A DNA stretch of 24,513 nt, from NCBI GenBank assembly GCA_030839005.1, contig JAUZEM010000184.1, positions 1-24,513 on the forward strand. Reading direction: 5' to 3'. Below are positions 7,370-14,000 of this stretch, piece by piece. The notes below the pieces were generated by a model. It ran no database searches and was not told where the DNA came from. It was given only the letters and a program-made list of their open reading frames with translations. Origin of the DNA: Actinomycetota bacterium. GTDB taxonomy: Bacteria; Actinomycetota; Acidimicrobiia; IMCC26256; PALSA-610. The translations under genes and the position numbers were made by a program. Position 1 is the stretch's first letter, and every line of letters begins with the position of its first letter.

Positions 7370-7404
7370 CCCGTCGCGCCCGAGGGTCGTGGTTCCAGCC
7401 GCAT
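7366..7404 (-). other. Possible 12-codon upstream ORF coupled to the HD-domain gene
   Basis: A short frame starting at ATG 7404 (or GTG 7407) reads MRLEPRPSGATG and stops with TGA inside the ATGA that starts the downstream HD gene. Such a 4-base overlap allows translational coupling. No convincing Shine-Dalgarno is visible ahead of it, so chance is a serious alternative. Confidence 0.25.
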
Positions 7405-7435
7405 CACGTTGTTCTCGGCAGCCTTCGGCGGGCGG

Positions 7436-7453
7436 AAAAGGGCTGATCAGCCC
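7436..7453 (-). terminator. Putative intrinsic terminator or attenuator between the two HD genes
   Basis: On the minus strand GGGCT-GATC-AGCCC is followed directly by TTTT. The perfect palindrome GGGCTGATCAGCCC is at 7440-7453. It lies 57 bases beyond the stop of the upstream HD gene. It also lies downstream of a TACGAT hexamer, so it may sit in the leader of the second HD gene and act as an attenuator. Confidence 0.45.
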
Positions 7454-7467
7454 GATCTGGTCAACCG

Positions 7468-7473
7468 ATCGTA
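7468..7473 (-). promoter_or_regulatory. Possible -10 hexamer (TACGAT) for the second HD-domain gene
   Basis: TACGAT on the minus strand fits TANNNT. It would start a transcript near 7460 with a leader of about 90 bases containing the hairpin at 7440-7453. No convincing -35 element was found. Confidence 0.3.
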
Positions 7474-7509
7474 GCGAGCCGGATACGACGGGGTGCGTTT
7501 CCGCCCGGG

Positions 7510-8850
7510 TCAGGACGACGGGGACGTTTCGGACGCCTCGTTCTCGAGCAGATCGCCGAGGCCGGCACTACCGAGGCCGGCGACCGGGGCATTGTCGAAT
7601 TCGGCGTCGCGCTCGAACCCGTCGCCGTGCTTCTCGCCGCGCTGTTCGATGGCATGGATGAGCGCCTCGACACATGCCGGGTGGAACTGGATACCCGCCT
7701 TGTCGCGAAGCTCACGGAACGCGACGTCCTGGGAGAGCGCCTTCCGGTAGGCGCGTGTGGAGGTCATGGCGTCGTACGCGTCGGCGATCATCACTATGTA
7801 CGGCTCGATCGGGTGGTCGGGGTCGTCGGGATCGAAGCGCGTGTGGTCGCTGTCCGAAGCGGCGGCGATCGGGCGCAGGAAGTCGATGTGGCTCAGCATC
7901 TGCACGCTGACCTTCTCGTGGACGCGAACGTGCGCGAACTCTTCCGGTGTCAGCCGGCCCGGCTTGTTGAGGAGCTGGTTCGGGACGACGAGCTTGCCGA
8001 TGTCGTGCATCAGCGCCGCGAACCTCAGCCGCTCGAGCCGCGCCGGCATGAAGTTCAGCTCTTCGCCGACGTAACGTGCGTAGTCGGCCACCCGCTCGGA
8101 GTGCCCGGACGTGTATCGATCCTTCGCCTCCAGCGCGCGGATGAGCATTCCGACGGTTTCGTCGTGCGATTCCTTCACCCGCATGTACGACGCGAACATC
8201 TCGCGCGCGATGAGGATGGGCACGATGATCAACAACATCACCGCCGGCCCGAGCGAGAGATACAACCGGCCGAGGAGAAAGCCCAAGACCGCGAACGGAA
8301 GAACCTCTGCGCCGGACGGAAGCAGTCCACCGAGAACTTCTCGCCAGGAGCTCGTGCCTTCGACGACATACGAGAGAAGGAGCAGCGCCCAGGCGACCAG
8401 CATGTAGGCAAACGCGGCCGGAATCGCGGTGAGCACAAAGTACAGAGCGGATCCGGTGGTCGCGGACGGAAGGGTTCCGTAGACCAGGGCGGCGGCCAGG
8501 AATGAAAGCGCCGAGACGCCGGCGTTGAAGGGCAGCCAGCCCCAGGACGCCTTGGAGAAATAGCTCGGGCGCACGGCTAGCAGAGAACACACGAGCATCG
8601 CCCCGAGGAGGGATTGCTCGTCGCGGAAGACGACGATCGCCGCCATACAGACCCCGAGCCCCGGAGAAAGGAGCACGCCGTCGCGCAGTCTGACGAGCAT
8701 TTGCGCAGACAGCAGGACCAGTCCGGCAAGCACTGCGAGGGCGCCCGCGGACGGAAGTCCCTCCCGGCGCGCCAAGAACAACTCGGCACCGACCGCGACC
8801 GCGAAGACCGCGACGGTGAACCACCGGAGCTGTCGGGGAAACGGTGACAT
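7510..8850 (-). CDS. Membrane-anchored HD-domain phosphohydrolase (HD-GYP-related, no GYP motif)
   Basis: The 446-residue product has six to eight hydrophobic segments to about residue 215, then an HD domain. It has GHSERVADYARYV (H250), the intact pair in LMHDIGKLVVP (H282-D283), HVRVHE (H307, H311) and VMIADAYDAMTSTRAYRKA (D357, D360). HD-GYP phosphodiesterases carry HHExxDGxGYP between the last two; here that loop is replaced by an acidic stretch (about 332-349, DSDHTRFDPDDPDHP). A cyclic di-nucleotide or other phosphoester substrate is likely but not certain. The ATG at 8850 follows an AGAGG sequence. The frame is open to 9210, but that part is Cys/Arg-rich and non-protein-like, so I excluded it. 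Confidence 0.85.
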   Translation of the reverse strand: MSPFPRQLRWFTVAVFAVAVGAELFLARREGLPSAGALAVLAGLVLLSAQMLVRLRDGVLLSPGLGVCMAAIVVFRDEQSLLGAMLVCSLLAVRPSYFSKASWGWLPFNAGVSALSFLAAALVYGTLPSATTGSALYFVLTAIPAAFAYMLVAWALLLLSYVVEGTSSWREVLGGLLPSGAEVLPFAVLGFLLGRLYLSLGPAVMLLIIVPILIAREMFASYMRVKESHDETVGMLIRALEAKDRYTSGHSERVADYARYVGEELNFMPARLERLRFAALMHDIGKLVVPNQLLNKPGRLTPEEFAHVRVHEKVSVQMLSHIDFLRPIAAASDSDHTRFDPDDPDHPIEPYIVMIADAYDAMTSTRAYRKALSQDVAFRELRDKAGIQFHPACVEALIHAIEQRGEKHGDGFERDAEFDNAPVAGLGSAGLGDLLENEASETSPSS

Positions 8851-8915
8851 CGCCTCTATTTGTCGGCAACACAGGACGGATCTGGAGACAGGCGGCAAGG
8901 CCGCGGGCAGAGCGG

Positions 8916-9002
8916 TTAGCCACGAACCCAAGCGCCACCAGCAAGCAGAACAGCAACAAGCCCACCGGTAACAGCAGCGACACGGACAGCAATCTTCTTC
9001 AC
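8916..9002 (-). CDS. Possible small hydrophobic peptide (28 residues)
   Basis: A GTG at 9002 has an unusually good ribosome-binding site, with GAGGGGGAATTCCT directly before it. It opens a 28-codon frame: two lysines, then a hydrophobic stretch rich in Ala, Val, Leu and Gly, ending AWVRG and TAA. It looks like a single membrane helix or a signal peptide without a mature protein. Many codons end in T (GCT, GTT, CGT, GGT), unlike the C/G-ending neighbours. It ends 65 bases before the HD gene start, in a different frame. It could be a real small membrane protein, a leader peptide, or a remnant of a truncated secreted protein. Confidence 0.35.
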   Translation of the reverse strand: MKKIAVRVAAVTGGLVAVLLAGGAWVRG

Positions 9003-9158
9003 AGGAATTCCCCCTCGCGTCACGACCTCCGCCGCGACCGCTAGGGACGACGGGGCACATCCGCTTCGCTGAGGAACATTTGCGTTTGTGAAGTGAGACG
9101 CCCGGCCCGAGACCTTGCCGTCTATCTCCCAAATCGTCGTGCCGAGTTGAAACCCCCT

Positions 9159-9171
9159 TTGCCATTGGCAA
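9159..9171. repeat. Perfect 13-bp palindrome TTGCCA-T-TGGCAA
   Basis: Six-base arms around a single T make a perfect inverted repeat in the non-coding spacer. The size suits a dimeric regulator's binding site. No regulator in the window can be tied to it. Confidence 0.45.
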
Positions 9172-9224
9172 CATCGCTCGCATTCGCAACGCGAGCAACA
9201 ACAGCCCCACGCCGGCGGAACTCG

Positions 9225-9245
9225 GATTCTCGCGCGATTCTCGCG
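9225..9245. repeat. 10-bp direct repeat GATTCTCGCG, 11-bp period
   Basis: GATTCTCGCG occurs at 9225-9234 and again at 9236-9245, one base apart. The spacing is close to one turn of DNA, so it could be paired sites for a regulator. It lies about 140 bp upstream of the likely promoter of the lipoprotein gene. Confidence 0.4.
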
Positions 9246-9282
9246 AGCGAACCGCGGCCTGGAACCAATTGTCGCCTCAGTG

Positions 9283-9301
9283 CGCCCTTTGCGCAAGGGC
9301 G
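9283..9301. other. GC-rich hairpin, 7-bp stem
   Basis: CGCCCTT-TGCGC-AAGGGCG forms a perfect 7-bp stem with a 5-base loop. It has no T-run on either side, so it is not a classical terminator. It could be an RNA element in the long upstream region of the minus-strand HD gene. Confidence 0.35.
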
Positions 9302-9384
9302 GCGCCCCCGAAAACCCGACATAACGGCGTAATCGTCGATTAGCCGGGCAACTTTCCTATTCGTTCATTTTGCATCGCGCTGCC

Positions 9385-9390
9385 TAACGT
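9385..9390 (+). promoter_or_regulatory. -10-like TAACGT for a leaderless lipoprotein transcript
   Basis: TAACGT ends six bases before the GTG at 9397. That spacing places transcription initiation at or next to the start codon. No Shine-Dalgarno sequence is present. Confidence 0.5.
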
Positions 9391-9396
9391 GCGGGC

Positions 9397-10062
9397 GTGG
9401 GGAAGCGGGAAACGAGCGTTCTTGTCGCGTTCGCGGGGATCGTCGTTCTGAGCGCGTGCAGTGGCGCGAACACCACCGCGAGTCCGCCGATCAGGCAGAC
9501 GGCGACCACCTCGACGTCGGCGCGACGAACCACCGCGACGACCGGGCGCCCGCGCGCGACGACGACCACGACGACCACGAGGACCCCGCCGCCGGAGTTC
9601 GGCTTCCCGGCGTTCAGTTTCGATGAGTCCGTGCCGCCCCCGAAGCTCGTAAACACCGGCACTAACTACGTCGCGATCCTGAAGTCGCTCGTGGAATACG
9701 GCAACTGGCTCGGGGGGCACAGGCCGAACCCCGCGCTCACTGCCTCGATCGTCGCGAGGGGCACGAAGCTCTACGACCTGTACGTCCAGGACCTCACCCG
9801 TCTGCGCGCCAACGGCAAGCGAGGGATCGAGACGCTCGGCGGTCAGAGCCAGTTCACGATTCTCAGCGTGAGGCCGGACGCCTTTTCCGCGAAGGTCGTC
9901 GAGGACATCCTGGTTCAAAAGACGGTCGTGGCGAGTGGCCGGGTCACGAGCGAAGTCCATTTCACGGAACCCACGACCTACCTCAGGCTCGCCGTGCTCG
10001 TCGGCGGTCGTTGGTACCTGGCCGCGTCCGAGATACAACGACCAGTGAATGTCCACCTGTGA
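9397..10062 (+). CDS. Predicted lipoprotein of unknown function
   Basis: The 221-residue product has a basic N-terminus, a hydrophobic segment and the lipobox LSAC with the lipidated cysteine at residue 21, so it should be anchored to the outer face of the membrane. A Thr/Arg/Pro linker (about 30-67) leads to a folded domain of about 150 residues. That domain contains VEYGNWLGGHRPNPA and ends YLRLAVLVGGRWYLAASEIQ, a pattern resembling the SnoaL/NTF2-like ending of some actinobacterial lipoproteins; that link is only a guess. The GTG start at 9397 fits the lipobox position. The stop codon overlaps the start of the next gene (GTGA), implying joint translation. Confidence 0.7.
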   Translation: MGKRETSVLVAFAGIVVLSACSGANTTASPPIRQTATTSTSARRTTATTGRPRATTTTTTTRTPPPEFGFPAFSFDESVPPPKLVNTGTNYVAILKSLVEYGNWLGGHRPNPALTASIVARGTKLYDLYVQDLTRLRANGKRGIETLGGQSQFTILSVRPDAFSAKVVEDILVQKTVVASGRVTSEVHFTEPTTYLRLAVLVGGRWYLAASEIQRPVNVHL

Positions 10063-10880
10063 GACGACTGCTCACGTTCGTCGTCATCGGGTTCGCGGCC
10101 TGGACGCCGACGGCGCACGCCGAAGTCGACGGCCACGGCTCGGTGGGCCACCGCGGCGACGTCTCGGTGGGGATCGTCGTGACCGGTCCGGGCTCGGGCG
10201 CGTCGGGTGGATCCGGCGACGACGCGGCGAGGCCGATCGTGCACTACGTCGTGTCCTGGTCGGTCGACCCCACCCCGGCGCAGACGGGCAGCCTCGACGG
10301 GCTGTGCGCGGTTCCCGGCGGTACCGCGCAGCAACCGATCTTCGGGTTCCTCTACCATCTCGTCGGCACCGATCCGAGCGGCGCGATCGTCGACGACCGC
10401 TTCGAGTGCGTCGCGTTCACGAGTGGCGACACCGCGCAACGACCGCTCCCGCCGCCCGTGCCCGCGGTACCCACGTTCGGCGAAGCGTGGAACCGCGCGC
10501 AGCTGCCCGCTCCGACCATCACGCTCGATCCCGCGACCCGCGGCATCACCGGTCTCGACACCCGCATCTCGACCGAGGGTCCCGCGACGGTGACCATCGC
10601 CGCGACGATCCGCGGCTACACGATCACCGGTACCGCGACACGCGATCACTACGAGATCAGCGTCGACGGCCAACCGGTGGCGAACGCGGGAACGGGGCAC
10701 TACACGTTCGAGACCAAGGGGGACCACACGATCGCGGTCAGCGCGATCTGGCGCGGCACCGCGGCACTCACCGGGCCGGGACTGCCCGGCGGCCTGCCCG
10801 CGGTAGACCTCGGCCGCGCCGCGATCACGTCGACCCTCACGTACCCCGTCAACGAGATCCGCTCGGTCCTGCAGCCCTGA
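10059..10880 (+). CDS. Secreted protein of unknown function
   Basis: The 273-residue product starts at GTG 10059, four bases inside the previous gene's stop. The start is supported by the signal peptide it creates: VRRLL, a hydrophobic core and a cleavage site after AHA near residue 25. A Gly/Ser-rich stretch follows, then a region with a CAVPGG segment and one further Cys (RFECVAF) that could form a disulfide. The C-terminal half is a beta-rich domain (VTIAATIRGYTITGTATRDH, then HYTFETKGDHTIAVSAIW) reminiscent of immunoglobulin-like or PKD-like domains. I do not recognise the family. The coupling suggests it works with the lipoprotein at the cell surface. Confidence 0.7.
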   Translation: MRRLLTFVVIGFAAWTPTAHAEVDGHGSVGHRGDVSVGIVVTGPGSGASGGSGDDAARPIVHYVVSWSVDPTPAQTGSLDGLCAVPGGTAQQPIFGFLYHLVGTDPSGAIVDDRFECVAFTSGDTAQRPLPPPVPAVPTFGEAWNRAQLPAPTITLDPATRGITGLDTRISTEGPATVTIAATIRGYTITGTATRDHYEISVDGQPVANAGTGHYTFETKGDHTIAVSAIWRGTAALTGPGLPGGLPAVDLGRAAITSTLTYPVNEIRSVLQP

Positions 10881-10913
10881 GCTCGACCGTTCCGACGGCG
10901 GCACGGGCGCAGA

Positions 10914-10919
10914 TACGGT
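10914..10919 (+). promoter_or_regulatory. -10-like TACGGT for the VOC gene
   Basis: TACGGT ends seven bases before the ATG at 10927, the spacing expected of a leaderless transcript. A weak -35-like TCCGAC lies at about 10891-10896. Confidence 0.5.
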
Positions 10920-10926
10920 TCGGTTC

Positions 10927-11832
10927 ATGCCGTTGAGCGACGCGCGGCTCTTTCACGTGAACGTGAACTGCTCGGATCTCGCGCGTTCCCGGCGCTTCTA
11001 CACGGAAGGACTCGGTCTCCAGGTCGGCGCGCGAACCGCGCCCGGCGAGACCCAGCCCGGCGTGGCGTTCGGGCTCGAGCGGGCGCGGTGGGACGCGTCG
11101 ATCCTCCTCGGGCCGCGCGGCTACGACGGTGGTGCGATCGATCTGCTCGAGTGGCAGGTACCCGCTCCCGCCGGCGCGCCGCCGGCGGGTTTGGTCGAGA
11201 CGGGATTCCAGCGTCTCGGCCTGCGCGTGCCCGATCTCGACGCGACGATCGCGCGGGTCGAAGCCCTCGGCGGCCGCGTTTGGAGCGAACCCTTCGGCCA
11301 CGCGCTCGTGGACGGCGGTGAGATCCGCCTGGTGTTGGTCGGCGACCCGGACGGCACTGCGATCGAGCTGATCGAAGGCGGAGAGTCGACGGTTTCGTTC
11401 GCGGCCATCACCTGCGCCGATCTCGACCGCTCTTGCGCCTTCTATGGCTCGCTCGGGTTCCGCGAGGTCGCGCGGTACCCGAGCGACAATCAAGACGGTT
11501 CGCACCTGCGCGTCGACGGCCCGGTCGCGATGGACGAAGTAGTGCTGACCGCGCCGGGCGGCGGCGAAGTGCTGGTCATGCTCGTCGGTTTCCGAATTCC
11601 GCGATGCGTTGCCGGAGCGGCGCGCGCGGCCAACACCGTCGGCATGTGGCGCGTCGCATTCCTGGTCGCCGACCTCGACGCGGCGGTGGCCGAGCTCGCG
11701 CGTCACCGGGTCGACACCATCTCCGCGCCCGTGACGATGTCGATGGGACCGAACCTGCCTCGGCTGCGCTTGGTCTGCTTTCGCGGACCCGACCACGAGG
11801 TCGTCGAGCTGATCGAGCGCCCGACGTCCTGA
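10927..11832 (+). CDS. Two-domain VOC (glyoxalase/bleomycin-resistance/dioxygenase fold) protein
   Basis: The 301-residue product contains two VOC modules. The first (about 7-150) begins LFHVNVNCSDLARSRRFYTE, with a possible metal ligand H10, and ends with VGDPDGTAIELIEGG. The second (about 157-299) begins SFAAITCADLDRSCAFY and ends CFRGPDHEVVELIE. In the second, Ala replaces the usual first-strand His or Glu ligand, while a Glu ligand at the end of each domain is kept. Superfamily members include glyoxalase I, extradiol dioxygenases, epimerases and resistance proteins. The substrate cannot be assigned. The gene is not clearly part of an operon. Confidence 0.85.
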   Translation: MPLSDARLFHVNVNCSDLARSRRFYTEGLGLQVGARTAPGETQPGVAFGLERARWDASILLGPRGYDGGAIDLLEWQVPAPAGAPPAGLVETGFQRLGLRVPDLDATIARVEALGGRVWSEPFGHALVDGGEIRLVLVGDPDGTAIELIEGGESTVSFAAITCADLDRSCAFYGSLGFREVARYPSDNQDGSHLRVDGPVAMDEVVLTAPGGGEVLVMLVGFRIPRCVAGAARAANTVGMWRVAFLVADLDAAVAELARHRVDTISAPVTMSMGPNLPRLRLVCFRGPDHEVVELIERPTS

Positions 11833-11866
11833 CGCGACGGTCACCCAACACGACGCCGCGAACACC

Positions 11867-11872
11867 TAATGT
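11867..11872 (+). promoter_or_regulatory. Probable -10 TAATGT for the 224-residue protein
   Basis: TAATGT fits the -10 consensus well and predicts a start near 11880, leaving a leader of about 20 bases. That leader carries GAAGAACGAGG just before the ATG at 11901, so this transcript would be leadered. Confidence 0.45.
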
Positions 11873-11900
11873 CGTGGCGCGCCGAGTGGAAGAACGAGGC

Positions 11901-12575
11901 ATGAACGAGCTGGACGTGGACGAAGCCGTGGACGAGTTGGATCTGACGGAAGTCGAGCGAGAGATCTGCAGGCTTCCCGACGTGTCGATCGTTCGGATCG
12001 TCGCCGAACCCGATGGCCGCGTCTCCGAGGTGCACGTCGTCGCCCATCAAGGCAAGCACCCGAAGCAGATCGTGCGCGACGTGCAGTCGATCGCGCTCGC
12101 CTCCTTCGGGCTCGAGCTCGATCGCCGTGTGATCTCGGTCGTCCAACTCGGCGGCAACATCCTCGATGAGAGCTCCACGCCCGACCCGCGTCCGTCGATC
12201 GTCGCGATCACCGCCGAGGCGAGCGGCATGCGCTCGTTGGTGCGCGTCACACTGGCGCTCGACGAGGAGGAGGCGGTCGGCTTCGCGGAGGGTTCGATCG
12301 CGACGACGGCGCGCCACCGGCTCGTCGCGCTGGCGACGGTCGACTCACTGCGTCAGCTCGAACCGGCAGCCGAGTGTGTCGACGTCGATCACGCGGAGGT
12401 CATCCGCATCGGCGCGCACGATGTCGCCGTCGTGACCGTCGTGTACGTGATCCCTCCCGCGGAGCAGCTCGTGTCGGGCTCGGCGATCGTGCGTCCCCAA
12501 CAGGAGGCGGATGCCGTTTCCCGGGCCGTCCTCGACGCGACGAACCGCCGTCTCGCGTACGTCTCCGTCCCGTAA
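11901..12575 (+). CDS. Uncharacterised two-domain protein
   Basis: The 224-residue product has two parts. Residues about 10-85 contain EREICRLPDVSIVRIVAEPD, VSEVHVVAHQGKHPKQIVRD and FGLELDRRVISVVQL, an alternating alpha/beta pattern I recall in unannotated Firmicute and actinobacterial proteins. Residues about 105-222 form a second alpha/beta region with ATVDSLRQLEPAAECVDVDH and end in AVLDATNRRLAYV. There is no signal peptide or membrane helix, so it is probably cytosolic. I do not recognise a function; the first part resembles small-molecule-binding regulatory domains only in general shape. The ATG at 11901 is supported by GAGG just upstream, although the frame is open earlier. Confidence 0.65.
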   Translation: MNELDVDEAVDELDLTEVEREICRLPDVSIVRIVAEPDGRVSEVHVVAHQGKHPKQIVRDVQSIALASFGLELDRRVISVVQLGGNILDESSTPDPRPSIVAITAEASGMRSLVRVTLALDEEEAVGFAEGSIATTARHRLVALATVDSLRQLEPAAECVDVDHAEVIRIGAHDVAVVTVVYVIPPAEQLVSGSAIVRPQQEADAVSRAVLDATNRRLAYVSVP

Positions 12576-12582
12576 CTCGCCC

Positions 12583-12588
12583 TATCGT
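12583..12588 (+). promoter_or_regulatory. -10-like TATCGT for the glycosyltransferase gene
   Basis: TATCGT ends seven bases before the ATG at 12596, the same spacing as at 5541 and 10914. No Shine-Dalgarno sequence is visible, which fits leaderless transcription. Confidence 0.5.
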
Positions 12589-12595
12589 CGGCGTC

Positions 12596-13708
12596 ATGGC
12601 GCCGTTGGCGGTCACCGTCTCGTTCCGGCTCGGCGGCGATGACGGCGTGTCGGTCGAAGCGCGCAAGTGGGCATGGGCGCTGCACGAGCTCGGCTTCGAA
12701 ACCCGACGGGTCGCCGGCGAGATCGAAGGTGCCGTCGAGCGTGACGACACGGTGATCCCAAGTCTCGCGATCGACCCGACAGCCTCCGGCGCGGCCGGCG
12801 CGGACGCGGTCGAGACCGCCATCGTGCGCCGCGCGTTGCAAGGCGCCGACCTCGTGGTCATCGACAACCTCTGCTCGCTTCCGCTCAACCTCGACGCGGC
12901 GCGCGCGGTCGCACGAGTCGCGCGCGAGCACACCGGCCGGGTGTGCTTTCGCCACCATGATCTCCCGTGGCAACGGCGCCACCTCACCCACCTGGAGACC
13001 GACTTCCCGCCGCGCGTCGACGGCGCGCTCCACGCGACGATCAATCTCCGGAGCCGGCGCGAGCTGCACGCTCGCGGCTACGCCGAGGCGGTCACGATCC
13101 ACAACTATTTCGATCTCGACCCACCGGCCGGCGAGCGCGCCGCGACGCGCAAGCAGTTCGGCTTCGTCGACGACGATTTCGTGCTCTTCCAACCGGCGCG
13201 GGCGATCGAACGCAAGAACGTCCCGGGCGCGCTTCGGTATGCGCAGCAACTGCACGGTCTTGCACCCGATCTTCCTCTGCGCCTCTGGGTCTCCGGGCCC
13301 GCGGAGGACGGGTATGCGGCCGTCCTCGACCGCATCGTCGAACGCGCGCGGATTCCGGTCACGGTCGGGCGAGCTCCGGTGGCCGGCGACGCGTACGCGG
13401 CTTCGGATCTCGTCGTGTTCCCCTCGACCTGGGAGGGGTTCGGCAATCCCGTCATCGAATCGATCGCCTACCGTCGAGCCTGCGCGGCCTTTCCCTATCC
13501 AGTGCTCGCCGAGATCGTCGCGGCCGGTGTTCGCGTGTTTTCGACCCAGCAGCCGGAAGCGGTCGCGAGATTCCTGGACGAGCCGCCGGCGGTGCGCGAC
13601 CGTTTCTTCGACGTGAACGTCAACCGGGCGCGCATGTCGTTCTCACTCGCCGACCTTCCTCGTGCAATCGATGAGGCGTTCGCCGCGCACGGGTGGATCG
13701 CTTGGTAG
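12596..13708 (+). CDS. GT4-type glycosyltransferase
   Basis: The 370-residue product has a GT-B architecture. The N-terminal half includes GGDDGVSVEARKWAWAL, with a Gly-rich loop near residue 13, and CFRHHDLPWQ (about 117-126). The C-terminal half has FQPARAIERKN (R202, R206/K207), DLVVFPSTWEGFGNPVIESI (about 271-290) and the E-x7-E pair E280/E288 that binds the nucleotide-sugar donor in GT4 enzymes. Such enzymes move mannose, glucose or similar sugars from an NDP- or GDP-sugar onto lipid or small-molecule acceptors. Donor and acceptor are unknown and no sugar-pathway genes are adjacent. I took the ATG at 12596 because of the TANNNT spacing and the N-terminal strand LAVTVSFRL. Confidence 0.85.
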   Translation: MAPLAVTVSFRLGGDDGVSVEARKWAWALHELGFETRRVAGEIEGAVERDDTVIPSLAIDPTASGAAGADAVETAIVRRALQGADLVVIDNLCSLPLNLDAARAVARVAREHTGRVCFRHHDLPWQRRHLTHLETDFPPRVDGALHATINLRSRRELHARGYAEAVTIHNYFDLDPPAGERAATRKQFGFVDDDFVLFQPARAIERKNVPGALRYAQQLHGLAPDLPLRLWVSGPAEDGYAAVLDRIVERARIPVTVGRAPVAGDAYAASDLVVFPSTWEGFGNPVIESIAYRRACAAFPYPVLAEIVAAGVRVFSTQQPEAVARFLDEPPAVRDRFFDVNVNRARMSFSLADLPRAIDEAFAAHGWIAW

Positions 13709-13959
13709 CCGAGGATCCCGTCGTCGCGCGGCGGGAACGCATCGCACGTCTCGCGGCGCTCGGCAAACGTATCGGCTACATCGCGCTCGGTGTCGCGATC
13801 GTCGCCTTCTTCATCGGCGCCGCGACCGCGTTCCCGGCGTGGACTGTCGGGGTGTCGATCGGCGGTCTCGCCGTGTCGTGCGCCGTGCTGCCGATCCCGA
13901 TCGTTCTCGCCTACGGCGTGCGCGCCGCCGCGCGCGAAGACCGGGACCGGGGCGTCTGA
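13693..13959 (+). CDS. Small two-helix membrane protein, conserved in actinobacteria
   Basis: The 88-residue product starts at GTG 13693, overlapping the glycosyltransferase end by 16 bases; TTG 13702 is an alternative. A basic N-terminal helix (VARRERIARLAALGKRIGY) precedes two membrane segments (about 29-47 and 51-74), followed by a charged tail (REDRDRG). I recall similar short proteins of unknown function in mycobacteria and relatives. The overlap suggests it is translated together with the glycosyltransferase. Confidence 0.7.
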   Translation: MDRLVAEDPVVARRERIARLAALGKRIGYIALGVAIVAFFIGAATAFPAWTVGVSIGGLAVSCAVLPIPIVLAYGVRAAAREDRDRGV

Positions 13960-13968
13960 ACCCCGCAT

Positions 13969-13995
13969 TACGATCACGGGTCCGTCGAGGAGGAG
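13969..13995 (+). promoter_or_regulatory. -10-like TACGAT and strong Shine-Dalgarno for the alcohol dehydrogenase gene
   Basis: TACGAT (13969-13974) predicts transcription from about 13982. GAGGAGGAG (13987-13995) lies five bases before the ATG at 14001. This is the best ribosome-binding site in the window and contrasts with the apparently leaderless genes around it. Confidence 0.45.
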
Positions 13996-14000
13996 TTCCC

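Larger units (their letters stand above)
8851..9396. other. 546-bp spacer between divergent HD-domain and lipoprotein genes
   Basis: This is the largest gap in the window. It contains a possible 28-codon peptide gene (8916-9002, minus strand), a palindrome at 9159-9171, a 10-bp direct repeat at 9225-9245, a 7-bp GC hairpin at 9283-9301 and a TANNNT promoter element at 9385-9390. Local base use is less GC-biased than the flanking genes. I compared the minus strand by eye with the GEMM cyclic di-GMP riboswitch core and saw no match. No tRNA or insertion sequence was recognised. Confidence 0.6.

Noticed and set aside
7370..7509. tRNA gene in the spacer between the HD genes
   Set aside because: No T-loop consensus or four-stem fold could be drawn on either strand.
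8851..9210. N-terminal 120-residue extension of the HD-domain protein in the same frame
   Set aside because: It is rich in Cys, Arg and Trp in a non-protein-like pattern, and a good ATG with AGAGG exists at 8850 just before the first membrane helix.
9003..9396. Cyclic di-GMP (GEMM) riboswitch upstream of the HD-domain gene
   Set aside because: The function of the neighbour made this attractive, but I could not match the conserved core on the minus strand by eye. A covariance search would settle it.
13662..14000. 113-residue extension of the alcohol dehydrogenase
   Set aside because: It overlaps the glycosyltransferase and small membrane protein frames, is Arg-rich, and a very strong Shine-Dalgarno marks ATG 14001.
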